From Mucilaginibacter rivuli (GTDB taxonomy: Bacteria > Bacteroidota > Bacteroidia > Sphingobacteriales > Sphingobacteriaceae): a DNA stretch of 64,000 bases. Positions within the stretch are counted from its first letter, which is position 1. Every line of letters begins with the position of its first letter. Made by a program: the position numbers and the translations under genes. The notes beneath the pieces are model-generated. The model searched no databases. It saw only the letters and a list, made by a program, of their open reading frames with translations, and had not been told where the DNA came from. This document shows, piece after piece, positions 26,897-35,377 of this stretch. The stretch spans positions 62,001 through 126,000 of the forward strand of contig NZ_JAHXPQ010000008.1 of assembly GCF_019391655.1 (NCBI RefSeq), in the 5' to 3' direction.

Positions 26897-27736
26897 ATGA
26901 CACTTATTGCATCTTGGTTGAATCTCGAAAATAAAACACATCCGACTATTTGGACTGCTGCCGATTCTCAAATATCTGACGGGAAAGATACATTAACGTT
27001 GGAAGGTTCTAAAGTATTGGAATTACCAATAAGAGTCAGAGATTTAACGACCCCTATTCAAGAAGTTTATTTTAAATCTTCGTTTGGATTTGCCTACGCT
27101 GGCAGTTCCTTCACCGCATTTAACACATATTCAACTTTGAGCGTTATCCTTGACAATCTTGGTCGATCTAAAGTCGAGGGTATTTTACCGTCTCATGATA
27201 GTATTTTAAGTAAGTGTAAAGACATTTTAAAACATTATACAATAGAAAAATCAAGACTTGCAGAAGTTTCTATTTGGGGATTTTGCCCCGTTAGCAAAGA
27301 ACCTTTTATCGGAGTTATTAAACAAAACGAATTTATAAATGATTATGACATTACGATCCAACATGGTTCAACAACCAATCTAAAATGGTTTTTATTAGGG
27401 AATAGTGATGCTAAAAAAAAGTTCGAGGAATTAATTTTAAAAAGGTTAGAACAATTTGAAAACTCTTTCAATTCAGATTATTGGCGTTCCCCATTTTATC
27501 CTTTGCGAGAGATTATTGAGTCCAAACGGTTCGGTGGTGTTGGCGGCAACATCCAACTTTCAATGTCAACTCTTTATTCATTTGGCCATTATTCAGTAAT
27601 TGCTCCAATCGATGAAAGCAAAAAATCATGGACGTTAAAATTTAGAAATTTTGATGTAAGAGAAGACTTTGGCTGGTACGTTGGGGATTGCTTAATTTCG
27701 ATTAATGGTATGGCTATGGATTATCCTTATTCATAA
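26897..27736 (+). CDS. Orphan protein resembling a proteasome-fold Ntn hydrolase
   Basis: 279 residues. I do not know a named family, but the pattern fits HslV or proteasome beta subunits: after removal of Met the chain starts with Thr (M-T-L-I-A), followed by AADSQIS at about residue 23 and GSKVLEL with a Lys at 39. The Asp-Lys spacing is 16, the same as Asp17-Lys33 in the proteasome. FAYAGSSFTAFN resembles the GG/GS loop after it, and FGGVGGNIQLSMS near residue 220 resembles the VGGP region. The start at ATG 26897 is chosen because it gives Thr as residue 2. No signal peptide; no chaperone or ATPase neighbour. It is clearly AT-richer than its neighbours, suggesting transfer. Function unproven. 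Confidence 0.6.
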   Translation: MTLIASWLNLENKTHPTIWTAADSQISDGKDTLTLEGSKVLELPIRVRDLTTPIQEVYFKSSFGFAYAGSSFTAFNTYSTLSVILDNLGRSKVEGILPSHDSILSKCKDILKHYTIEKSRLAEVSIWGFCPVSKEPFIGVIKQNEFINDYDITIQHGSTTNLKWFLLGNSDAKKKFEELILKRLEQFENSFNSDYWRSPFYPLREIIESKRFGGVGGNIQLSMSTLYSFGHYSVIAPIDESKKSWTLKFRNFDVREDFGWYVGDCLISINGMAMDYPYS

Positions 27737-27893
27737 ACTAATTACTATGGTTCCCCATGTTGTTCTTATATACTATCTACGAATCAATAAGCCAGTTGCG
27801 TGATAATAAATAATTTAACCCATCCCAAATTTTTAATAATTTTTGACACCTTTATATATTACTATCGTCTATCACCATATAAACCTTAGTATC

Positions 27894-28649
27894 ATGAAGA
27901 GGCCCTTGCTCCTTTTATCTGCAATTTTTATCTCATGTATAACTGTTAAGGCACAGTATATTGATCAGCCCCGTGTCCGTATCGGTTTAAAGGCCGGACT
28001 TAACTTATCAGGCTTTACGCGCGATGTGGGTGTTTTTGATCAGCATTCGGCAACTTATGACAACAGCCCGTACGTTGGCGCGCAAAACTTTATCCGTTTA
28101 ACCTGCCTGTTTGGTATTACGGTTGATTACCCCATAAATAATAAACTGTCATTTGCTACCGAATTATTATACAATGGCCGTGGCGGAGCGTACCAGATAG
28201 AAAACCCCAATGTTTACGATACTGATGAATACGGCAATGCTATTACCGCGTATGACCGATATAATTTCCAGATCGATTACGTAGAGGCACCCTTGCTTTT
28301 GCAATACAAAATATCAGTTGGCCAGGATAATTCCACCTACTTTTTGTATGGCGGCATAGCTCCCGCGATACTGGTAAAATCGCGAACCAATTATAATTAT
28401 TATACCGGCGATGCGGCAGATGCCAGCAGCACTACTAAAAAAGGCATTTTGTATAATGTGAACGGATTTAATATTAGCCCGATAGCAGGCCTTAAAATAG
28501 CATGGAACCATGATGCGCCACGTATGCCTTTCTTAGATATCAGAATGGAATACGCTACCTTACCGGTATTTAACCGGACCGAAAGCAACGGTTATAATTT
28601 ACGTACCGGCATGTGGACCTTGGCCATAGGTGGCGGATTGAGGTTTTAG
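27894..28649 (+). CDS. Outer-membrane beta-barrel protein (OMP_b-brl / PorT-like), paralog A
   Basis: 251 residues beginning MKRPLLLLSAIFISC (27894) with a signal peptide ending near VKA. The longer frame (27843) adds 17 residues without signal character. The sequence has the pattern of an eight-strand outer-membrane barrel: VRIGLKAGLNLSGFTRD, ITVDYPINNKLSFATELLYNGRGGAYQIE, YVEAPLLLQYKIS, YFLYGGIAPAILVKS, NISPIAGLKIAW and a terminal LAIGGGLRF with the final aromatic residue. It is clearly related to the gene at 29562 (same order of motifs), with a plug-like gene and a DUF1801-like gene between. Role unknown. Confidence 0.85.
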   Translation: MKRPLLLLSAIFISCITVKAQYIDQPRVRIGLKAGLNLSGFTRDVGVFDQHSATYDNSPYVGAQNFIRLTCLFGITVDYPINNKLSFATELLYNGRGGAYQIENPNVYDTDEYGNAITAYDRYNFQIDYVEAPLLLQYKISVGQDNSTYFLYGGIAPAILVKSRTNYNYYTGDAADASSTTKKGILYNVNGFNISPIAGLKIAWNHDAPRMPFLDIRMEYATLPVFNRTESNGYNLRTGMWTLAIGGGLRF

Positions 28650-28694
28650 TTACTTCTTAAAAATTGTGTATCTTGGTATTACCGATCATAAGAT

Positions 28695-29093
28695 ATGAAA
28701 CCTTTTCTGCTGATATTTTTCTTTCTGCTTTTTTGCAAAATAGCGAATGCGCAGTTTGAAAATCCTCCAAAACTCTCGGTTACCGCTGATGCGGGTGGCC
28801 CGCCAGTAACGATCAGGATTTGTGCACCAAGCCGTAGTAGCATCCTGACAAAACCTTTAGTTTTAATATATACGCACAATCAAACCATCAGGATAAATAT
28901 TGGCATCGACAGTATAGATAAAATTGAGCCCAAATCTATTAAATCAATAAATGTACTGAAAGACGCTAAGGCTACCAGCATGTATGGCGATGCAGCAAAA
29001 GCAGGAGTTGTGCAAATATATCTTGATGATGAAAAATACCCGGATGCTTATAAGAGGTTTATTAAGCCAGACACAACTGTACGTAAAAACTAA
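28695..29093 (+). CDS. Small secreted TonB-plug-like protein
   Basis: 132 residues with a signal peptide (MKPFLLIFFFLLFCKIANA). The remainder is about one plug domain: IDKIEPKSIKSINVLKDAKATSMYG followed by AGVVQIYLDDEKY matches the conserved block I-x-x-I-x-V-L-K-D-A-x-A-T-x-x-Y-G of SusC/TonB-dependent receptor plugs. No barrel follows, so it cannot be a receptor itself; it may be a free plug or a decayed fragment. The start, signal and stop are all intact, which argues for a real gene. It lies between two barrel paralogs. Confidence 0.75.
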   Translation: MKPFLLIFFFLLFCKIANAQFENPPKLSVTADAGGPPVTIRICAPSRSSILTKPLVLIYTHNQTIRINIGIDSIDKIEPKSIKSINVLKDAKATSMYGDAAKAGVVQIYLDDEKYPDAYKRFIKPDTTVRKN

Positions 29094-29099
29094 TCAGGC

Positions 29100-29507
29100 A
29101 TGACCATAGCAGAACACCTTGACCAAAAAGACCCGATCCGCCAGCCCTTGTTGAAAGCGTTACATGAGATCATCATAAAGAACGACCCAAGTGTTGAAGC
29201 GGTTGTTGGCACGATGATGGGCAAAGAAATGATATTGTATAACGATCGTGGCTCGTTTAAATACGGCCTGGCAGCGCCTAAAGAATATATGAGCCTGCAT
29301 GTATTACCCATGTACATGAATGCGCCTTTACATGAAAAGTATGTTAACCTACTTCCCAAAGCAAAATTTCAGAAAGGTTGTATCAACTTTAAAAATGCCG
29401 ATGAAATACCTTTAACTATCGCAGCGCAACTCATTACTGACTGTGCCCCTATTGATCTCATTAAAATAAGACAGGATTATCTGGATGCAAAAAAGAAGAA
29501 AAAATAA
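29100..29507 (+). CDS. DUF1801-like (YdhG-type) domain protein
   Basis: 135 residues, cytosolic. Pattern of a small iron-chaperone/DUF1801-like domain: LLKALHEIIIKNDPSVEAVV, MGKEMILYNDRGSFKYGLAAPKEYMSLHVLPM and FQKGCINFKNADEIPL. It ends in a lysine run (AKKKKK). It starts 6 bp after the plug-like gene and sits between two outer-membrane barrel paralogs. The family is common in Bacteroidota and of unknown function. The start is the first ATG. Confidence 0.8.
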   Translation: MTIAEHLDQKDPIRQPLLKALHEIIIKNDPSVEAVVGTMMGKEMILYNDRGSFKYGLAAPKEYMSLHVLPMYMNAPLHEKYVNLLPKAKFQKGCINFKNADEIPLTIAAQLITDCAPIDLIKIRQDYLDAKKKKK

Positions 29508-29561
29508 CCTTTAATCTATTTATTATTAAATACTTATTTTTATCAAACCAATTTACCTGTT

Positions 29562-30314
29562 ATGATAAAAAGAGCATTGCCTTTAGTTTTGCTGGCTTTA
29601 TTGCCGGTTGTTAATGCCATCGCGCAAAAACAAATTATAAAAAAAATACATTTAAGCGTTAAAGGTGGCGTTAACCTGTCGTCATTCACCAATGATGTTG
29701 CACCATTTGATCCATATTCAAAGCTCACCTCGAGCAGCCGTTTTTTTGAGAATTATACAAAATACTTTCGTGTAAGTATTATAGCTGGTGTAACTGCCGA
29801 CTATCCCATCAGCAAATCCTTTTCAATAGCCACCGAGTTATTGTACAATGCACGGGGGGCAGCCTATCGTGTTGGTTATGGTACTTTTAGCAGCGGGAGC
29901 TCGAGCAGTGTTGAGGGCGAGTATAATTATTACCGGTATAAAATTGATTATATAGCGTTACCCTTATTAGTACAATATAATTTAATGGGGCCAAAATCAA
30001 GGTTCTCATACCTGGTGTATGGCGGTATTGCACCGGCCTTAGCTATCAAAACCGGGGTAACACAGTTATATCATAATAAAGACGGCAGCGTAGGCTCGGC
30101 AGATTATAATCTCGATAATGTTCGTAAACTTAACCTGAGCCCGGTAGCTGGTTTGCAATTTGGCGGGAACAGGCAAAAACGCATGCGCCCCTTTTGCGAT
30201 CTGCGTTTTGAATACACTGCACTGCCTGTATTTGATAAAGAAAGCATATTTAACGGGTACAATTTAAGTACCCGCATGTGGACGGGAAGTATTAGTGCGG
30301 GGATACGGTTTTAA
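29562..30314 (+). CDS. Outer-membrane beta-barrel protein, paralog B
   Basis: 250 residues with a signal peptide (MIKRALPLVLLALLPVVNA). Same strand pattern as the gene at 27894: LSVKGGVNLSSFTNDVAPFDP, VTADYPISKSFSIATELLYNARGAAY, YIALPLLVQYNL, YLVYGGIAPALAIKT, NLSPVAGLQFG, FEYTALPVFDKES and a closing SISAGIRF. The two genes are clearly homologous but diverged, and two unrelated small genes lie between them. This suggests old tandem duplication followed by insertion or rearrangement. Function unknown; probably a structural or substrate-binding barrel. Confidence 0.85.
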   Translation: MIKRALPLVLLALLPVVNAIAQKQIIKKIHLSVKGGVNLSSFTNDVAPFDPYSKLTSSSRFFENYTKYFRVSIIAGVTADYPISKSFSIATELLYNARGAAYRVGYGTFSSGSSSSVEGEYNYYRYKIDYIALPLLVQYNLMGPKSRFSYLVYGGIAPALAIKTGVTQLYHNKDGSVGSADYNLDNVRKLNLSPVAGLQFGGNRQKRMRPFCDLRFEYTALPVFDKESIFNGYNLSTRMWTGSISAGIRF

Positions 30315-30331
30315 TTACGTTAAAATCGTAT

Positions 30332-31051
30332 CTAACTATCAAACTTCTCCAGCAGCTTCAGCAACGTATCAAAATCCTTTGGATAAGGTGCGTGGATAGT
30401 GACTTCATTGCTTTCATCTATCTTAAACGTTACTTCATAAGCATGCAGGGCAAAGCGCTTCATAATGGGCAGTTCTTCCTGGTCTTTACCAATGCGGTAG
30501 CCTCGTTTAATTTTGGATAAAAAAACAGGCTCTCCTTTATACATTTCATCCCCCGCTATTGATGCACGCTGTGTAGCCAGGTGGATACGGATCTGGTGCA
30601 TACGGCCTGTTACCGGGCGGCACTCTACCAAGGTATAATGCTTAAAGTATTTTAGTGATTGAAAATGCGTTTCGGCCTTTTTACCTTCCTGCCTGCTAAT
30701 GGTTACATTACCTTTGCCTGCGTTTAGTATGGGCAAATCAATTGTAAGATCATCAAAGGTATGTGTACCCTCAATAATGGCATGGTATATCTTCTTCACC
30801 TTGCGGCGCTCAAACTGCATGGATACCAAACGGTAAGCTTCGGGGTTTTTAGCTATAATAAGCGCGCCTGAGGTTTCTTTATCCAGGCGGTGGCATATTT
30901 GTGCATCCGCACTGTAAGCCTTGGCTAAACGCAGCATATTGATCTCTCCACCTTCACGCTCATCAAGCGAACTGATAAAAGGTGGTTTGTTTACAACAAT
31001 GATATCAGGATTTTCGAACAGGATAAGATCCTGGAACTTGGGTATCTTCAT
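30332..31051 (-). CDS. RluA-family RNA pseudouridine synthase
   Basis: Isomerises uridine to pseudouridine in rRNA or tRNA. The 239-residue protein lacks the N-terminal S4 domain. It has the RluA catalytic motif HRLDKETSGALIIAK with Asp57, followed by YHAIIEGTH and the GRMHQIRIHLATQRASIAGDEMYKG block. Length and motifs resemble short RluA/RluD-type enzymes of Bacteroidota, but the target cannot be assigned. It lies downstream of the response regulator gene and its palindrome; convergent with the barrel gene (18-bp gap). Confidence 0.9.
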   Translation of the reverse strand: MKIPKFQDLILFENPDIIVVNKPPFISSLDEREGGEINMLRLAKAYSADAQICHRLDKETSGALIIAKNPEAYRLVSMQFERRKVKKIYHAIIEGTHTFDDLTIDLPILNAGKGNVTISRQEGKKAETHFQSLKYFKHYTLVECRPVTGRMHQIRIHLATQRASIAGDEMYKGEPVFLSKIKRGYRIGKDQEELPIMKRFALHAYEVTFKIDESNEVTIHAPYPKDFDTLLKLLEKFDS

Positions 31052-31076
31052 TTCGCTGCAAATATCGCAGAAAGAT

Positions 31077-31209
31077 GTCGAATTTCGAATTTTCGATTTC
31101 GGATTTGCCTTTTGGCAGAAATCATTTTAAAAAAAGAAGGCATTATCTGTTTAAAAACGATAATGCCTTCAATAATAAATTCGAAATTGAAAATCCGAAA
31201 TTCGAAATC
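31077..31209. repeat. Gapped inverted repeat of the TTCGAA-type word around a terminator
   Basis: A left arm of degenerate TCGAATTTCGAATTTTCG units (about 31077-31106) is mirrored on the right by AAATTCGAAATTGAAAATCCG units (about 31178-31209). The perfect terminator hairpin (31136-31170) is nested between them. It lies between the response regulator gene and rluA-like gene. Confidence 0.75.
31136..31170 (-). terminator. Rho-independent terminator after the response regulator gene
   Basis: A perfect 12-bp stem, GAAGGCATTATC (31136-31147) with GATAATGCCTTC (31159-31170), followed on the minus strand by a long T run. It lies 45 bp after the response regulator stop. Confidence 0.92.
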
Positions 31210-31214
31210 AAAAA

Positions 31215-31904
31215 TTAATGTAGCTCAAACTTATATCCCACCCCTTTTACGGTAGATACATAAGTTTCGCCCAGTTTTTCGCGTAGTTTGCGTATGTGTA
31301 CATCAATGGTACGGTTGGTTACCACCACGCTGTCTTCCCATATGTTTTTCAGGATAACCTCGCGGGTGTATACTTTACCTGGTTTTGATGCCAGCAGGTA
31401 CAACAATTCAAATTCTTTTTTGGCCAGTACTACTTTTTCGCCACCCTGAAAAACAAGGTATGCTTCGCGGTCAATCACCAGATCGCCAATTTCCAGTTTA
31501 TTGTCAGATACTTCTTCAGTTGGCGAGTTGCGGCGTAGTATAGCGTTAATGCGGCTAACCAAAGCGCGTGGCTTTATCGGTTTAGCTATATAATCATCGG
31601 CACCCACATTAAAACCTGCAATTTCTGAGTACTCTTCGCTGCGGGCGGTTAAAAAAACCATAAAGGTATTTTTAAACTCGGGCATGGTGCGCATAATACG
31701 GCAGGCTTCTATTCCATCCATCTTAGGCATCATAATATCAAGTATGATCAGGTCTGGAAGGGCTTTTTTAGCTTCGGATACAGCTTCCTGGCCATTATGG
31801 GCAGTATATACCTGGTATCCTTCTTTCTTTAAGTTATATTCTATCAACTCCAAAATATCCGGTTCATCATCAACTATCAGGATTTTTTGTTTTGGATTGC
31901 TCAT
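31215..31904 (-). CDS. PhoB/OmpR-family response regulator
   Basis: DNA-binding two-component regulator of 229 residues. The receiver has Asp12/Asp13, phosphoacceptor Asp56 (LIILDIMMPKMDG), Thr86 and Lys108 (DDYIAKPIKP). The winged-helix output domain carries LAKKEFELLYLLASKPGKVYTREVILKNIW and the closing VTNRTIDVHIRKLREKLG...VKGVGYKFEL pattern. No cognate kinase gene is adjacent. A perfect terminator follows. In Bacteroidota such a sole PhoB-like regulator is usual for phosphate or envelope control, but the regulon is not visible here. Confidence 0.92.
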   Translation of the reverse strand: MSNPKQKILIVDDEPDILELIEYNLKKEGYQVYTAHNGQEAVSEAKKALPDLIILDIMMPKMDGIEACRIMRTMPEFKNTFMVFLTARSEEYSEIAGFNVGADDYIAKPIKPRALVSRINAILRRNSPTEEVSDNKLEIGDLVIDREAYLVFQGGEKVVLAKKEFELLYLLASKPGKVYTREVILKNIWEDSVVVTNRTIDVHIRKLREKLGETYVSTVKGVGYKFELH

Positions 31905-32004
31905 AAGGTTGTTTTTTTCAGTAAATGTATAACCTTAAAGATAGCAAAAGATTAAGTCAATATTAACAAATTGTTAATGGTCACATTAATTTAACGTACA
32001 GCTA

Positions 32005-33135
32005 CTACTTACTGAACGTTTTATTAAAAAAATCTTCAAGTTGCTTGCCTGTGATGTTTTTTGCCACAATTATACCTTTAGGATCAATGATGAAATTTGA
32101 GGGAATGGCTTCAATTTTATACAGCTTTTCAACCGGGCCATCAAAGCGTTGAAACTCCGATGCATGGCGCCATGTTAACTTATCGGCAGCTACAGCCTCA
32201 AGCCATGGTTTACGCTCAACATCAAGGCTGATACTTAAAATATTTAAACCTTTATCTTTAAATTTAGCATACAATTTAACAACATTAGGATTTTCTTTGC
32301 GGCATGGCGCGCACCATGATGCCCAAAAATCCAACATAATGTATTTGCCTTTATAATCAGACAGTTTAACAAGTTTATTATCACTATCAATAAGCGTAAA
32401 ATCTGGCGCAACATGCCCTACCGAAATAGGCTTGATCTCCATCATCGTCTTAACAAAAAAGTTAACAGTAGCATTACCCGGAAACTTTCCTTTAACAAAA
32501 TCTGCATAAGCAACCAACTGCTGCTCATACTTAAACCTGTCTAAAGCCTGCGATGCATAAAAGGCGGCCAGCGAGGTTTCATTTTCATTCATAAATTTCA
32601 GTACCTCGGCACTGCTTGCATCCATGTTTTTTTCAAAACGCGGATAATAAAAGGCTATTAAAGCGTCAGAGTCAGCTTTATTTTTAGCTGTTTTATATTT
32701 TGCGCTAAACTCATCGTTTATAGTTTTAGTAACTTTACTATAACCGGCCATTATTTTGTTATAGGTGCGCATTTTTTCAGAATCCTCCGATCCGTATATT
32801 TCATAGGCACCGGTAGTATCTTTTCCTTCAATTTTTATATTGATATCCTCTCCGTTCCTCGCGATCAGGTTTATCGGGAAACTACCTAATAAAACTTCGT
32901 AAAACTGGGGGTCGGCAACGTTACGTTTAAATGAAAACTCCCCATCAGTTAATGCTACAGAATCGATTATCGTCATGCTGCCCGATTGCGTGCTATCTGT
33001 TTTTAAAAGAAACGCTGTTTTAATTTTGCCCGGGTGCTCCACCTTTCCGCTAATAGTGAAAGAGTTTTTATCGCGACAAGCGGTTAAAGCAATCGAAAAT
33101 GATATAATAACTGAAAGTACTACTCTTGTTTTCAT
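32005..33135 (-). CDS. TlpA-like thioredoxin lipoprotein with an N-terminal DUF4369 domain
   Basis: 376 residues exported as a lipoprotein (lipobox LTAC, Cys20). The N-terminal half (FTISGKVEHPG, LIARNGEDINIKIEG) is the DUF4369 beta domain. The C-terminal half is a TlpA/ResA-type thioredoxin with the redox motif WCAPC in FWASWCAPCRKENPNVV and a cis-Pro region (EAIPSNFIIDPKG). It is likely a periplasmic thiol-disulfide protein. It overlaps gatB by four bases (ATGA), so the two are translationally coupled even though their roles are unrelated. Confidence 0.9.
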   Translation of the reverse strand: MKTRVVLSVIISFSIALTACRDKNSFTISGKVEHPGKIKTAFLLKTDSTQSGSMTIIDSVALTDGEFSFKRNVADPQFYEVLLGSFPINLIARNGEDINIKIEGKDTTGAYEIYGSEDSEKMRTYNKIMAGYSKVTKTINDEFSAKYKTAKNKADSDALIAFYYPRFEKNMDASSAEVLKFMNENETSLAAFYASQALDRFKYEQQLVAYADFVKGKFPGNATVNFFVKTMMEIKPISVGHVAPDFTLIDSDNKLVKLSDYKGKYIMLDFWASWCAPCRKENPNVVKLYAKFKDKGLNILSISLDVERKPWLEAVAADKLTWRHASEFQRFDGPVEKLYKIEAIPSNFIIDPKGIIVAKNITGKQLEDFFNKTFSK

Positions 33136-34604
33136 TTGGTTGATTCTAACACTTCAATTAATAATTGGTTAGTTTTTTTGGGATCAATTTTCCCTTTTGA
33201 CAGCTTCATTATATCGCCCATAAACAGGCCTAAAACGCCTTTTTTTCCATTATGGTATTCTTTTACCTTATCGGGATGATTAGCAAGCGCTGTTTTGATG
33301 AACAATGTTACATCTACACCACCTTCTTCAATTATCAGGTTCTGCTCATTGGCTACCTGTTCAGCAGTTTTTTCAGGGTGGCCTACCAGTACCGGGAATA
33401 TTTTATGTGCGGCTACCGAATTACTTACCTTACCGCTATCTACCAACGCGATAAGGCCAGCTAACTGAGCTGTACTTAATTTGAAATCCTGAATGCTGAT
33501 ACTGTTTTCATTCAGGTATGATTTTACAGTACCCATTAACCAGTTTGCAGCCGATTTATAGTGGCTGGTTTGCTTTATCAGCGATTCAAAATAATTCACC
33601 ACATCTTTATCAGCAGTAATTACCAATGCATCGTATGATGATAAACCCAATTCGGTAGTATATTTCATATACAATTCTGTCGGCAAAGCCGGCATTTCCT
33701 TACGTATATTATCAATATAACTTTGGGTAAGTACCAAAGGTGGCAAATCCGGATCAGGGAAGTAACGATAATCATTCGCCATTTCTTTTGAGCGCAGTAC
33801 TGATGTTTCGCCGGTATGGGCATCAAAATCAAGCGTATTCTGATCTATTCTTCCGCCGGCCTCAATAACGCTAACCTGGCGCAAAAACTCATGATCGATG
33901 GCGCGTTGAACATTACGTATCGAGTTCAGGTTTTTCACCTCGCAGCGGTTGCCTAAAGTTGTGGTGCCCTTTAACCGTACCGAAATATTGGCATCGCAGC
34001 GCATACTGCCTTCTTCCATATTGCCATCGCAAATGTCAAGGTATCGTACCAGCTTACGCAACTCGGTCAGGTATTGCTGCGCTTCTTCGGCGCTTTTCAA
34101 ATCGGGTTCTGATACAATTTCGAGCAAAGGTACCCCTGCCCTGTTCAGGTCGATGAATGATTGCGTGCTGTCCTGGTCGTGCATGCTTTTGCCTGCATCT
34201 TCTTCCATATGGATGTGGTGGATAGCGATGTTTTTTACTTCGCCGCTTTTAAGGCGCACCTCAACAGCACCACCAACACATATCGGCTCAATATCCTGGC
34301 TTATCTGGTAGCCTTTCGGCAGATCGGCATAAAAGTAATTTTTCCGGGCAAAGTGGTTATTTAAACTGATCTTGCTGCCAACAGCCAGGCCCAGTTTAAC
34401 AGCATATTCTACCGCTTTGGTATTTGTACGCGGCAAAGTACCGGGATGCCCAACAGATACCGGGCTGATGTGTGTATTGGGCCCACCACCAAATGCAGAT
34501 GAGTCTGACGAAAATATTTTGGTATTGGTTGATAGCTGGGCATGCACCTCTAAACCAACAACCAACTCATATTTTTCAATGTTCGAAACCGGGGTATTTG
34601 TCAT
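33132..34604 (-). CDS. gatB: Aspartyl/glutamyl-tRNA amidotransferase subunit B
   Basis: Subunit B of GatCAB, which converts Glu-tRNA(Gln) and Asp-tRNA(Asn) to their amides. The 490-residue sequence carries the GatB signatures ELVVGLEVHAQL, GHPGTLP, NYFYADLPKGYQISQ, EDAGKSMHD and GSMRCDANISVR. The C-terminal YqeY-like tail ends in LSKGKIDPKKTNQLLIEVL. Its stop overlaps the start of the TlpA-like gene by four bases. Length is normal. The start ATG lies 14 codons before the conserved strand. Confidence 0.97.
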   Translation of the reverse strand: MTNTPVSNIEKYELVVGLEVHAQLSTNTKIFSSDSSAFGGGPNTHISPVSVGHPGTLPRTNTKAVEYAVKLGLAVGSKISLNNHFARKNYFYADLPKGYQISQDIEPICVGGAVEVRLKSGEVKNIAIHHIHMEEDAGKSMHDQDSTQSFIDLNRAGVPLLEIVSEPDLKSAEEAQQYLTELRKLVRYLDICDGNMEEGSMRCDANISVRLKGTTTLGNRCEVKNLNSIRNVQRAIDHEFLRQVSVIEAGGRIDQNTLDFDAHTGETSVLRSKEMANDYRYFPDPDLPPLVLTQSYIDNIRKEMPALPTELYMKYTTELGLSSYDALVITADKDVVNYFESLIKQTSHYKSAANWLMGTVKSYLNENSISIQDFKLSTAQLAGLIALVDSGKVSNSVAAHKIFPVLVGHPEKTAEQVANEQNLIIEEGGVDVTLFIKTALANHPDKVKEYHNGKKGVLGLFMGDIMKLSKGKIDPKKTNQLLIEVLESTK

Positions 34605-34740
34605 TCTAAAAAATCGTTCCGGTTAAACTCCGGACTATTACAGGTGTCAAATATAAGCTTATTCCCGTTTATCAATAACGGAGCCACATATTTCGGCATA
34701 AATATTGAATTAATAGTGTTAAATAACTAAAATTTATAAC

Positions 34741-35277
34741 ATGAAAAAAGTTAAAATAGTACTTGCCGCCATGGCGCTATTCATTGCAGCAGGCATTACA
34801 CAAACTAAAGCCCAACTGAGCATTAGTGTTAATATAGGCTCACAGCCTACATGGGGGCCTGTTGGTTATGACAGGGCCGATTATTATTACCTGCCCGATG
34901 TAGAAAGCTATTATAGTGTATCAACCCATCAGTTTATTTATTTAAGCAACGGCAGATGGATATACGCGGCTAACTTACCCGGCAGGTATGCTAATTATGA
35001 CCTGTATTCAGGCTATAAAGTAGTTGTAAACAGGCCACGTCCCTACCTTAACTATAACCAGGACAGGGTTGAATATGGTAAATATAAAGGATGGAAAGGT
35101 AAACAAACCATCATTCGCGATTCGCGCGACCCGAAATATCATGGTAAACCGAACAAACAGGAAAAAGAATATTACAAAGAGGAAAAGAAATACGAAAAAC
35201 AAGAGCAGAAATATGACAAGCACCAAGACAAGGGTGATAAACATGGCAATGGTAAAGGCCACGGCCATGGCGACTAA
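34741..35277 (+). CDS. Secreted protein with a charged, Lys/His-rich tail
   Basis: 178 residues with a signal peptide (MKKVKIVLAAMALFIAAGITQTKA). The mature N-terminal part is Tyr-rich (DYYYLPDVESYYSVS, RYANYDLYSGYKVVVN), as in small Bacteroidota periplasmic proteins of unknown role. From about residue 135 it becomes a low-complexity repeat of Lys, Glu and Gln (KYEKQEQKYDKHQDK) ending in GKGHGHGD. The tail could bind metal or nucleic acid. A strong terminator follows. No family recognised. Confidence 0.75.
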   Translation: MKKVKIVLAAMALFIAAGITQTKAQLSISVNIGSQPTWGPVGYDRADYYYLPDVESYYSVSTHQFIYLSNGRWIYAANLPGRYANYDLYSGYKVVVNRPRPYLNYNQDRVEYGKYKGWKGKQTIIRDSRDPKYHGKPNKQEKEYYKEEKKYEKQEQKYDKHQDKGDKHGNGKGHGHGD

Positions 35278-35296
35278 ATATTAACTATGATTACCA

Positions 35297-35336
35297 TGCA
35301 AAAAGCCATCCCGAATACCAGGATGGCTTTTTTGCA
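35297..35336. terminator. Bidirectional terminator between the secreted-protein gene and alaS
   Basis: AAAAAGCCATCC (35300-35311) pairs with GGATGGCTTTTT (35321-35332) around an open loop, with an extended TGCAAA outer stem. It lies between convergent genes: the plus-strand gene ends at 35277 and alaS ends at 35378. Confidence 0.92.
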
Positions 35337-35341
35337 TTTGA

Positions 35342-35375
35342 TAGATTTGACAAATTTAAAAAGCTGTCAAATCTA
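35342..35375. repeat. 11-bp perfect inverted repeat beside the alaS stop
   Basis: TAGATTTGACA (35342-35352) is inverted at 35365-35375 (TGTCAAATCTA) around a 12-nt loop. It lies next to the preceding terminator and 3 bp before the alaS stop, so it adds a second stem at the end of alaS mRNA. Confidence 0.85.
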
Positions 35376-35377
35376 AA

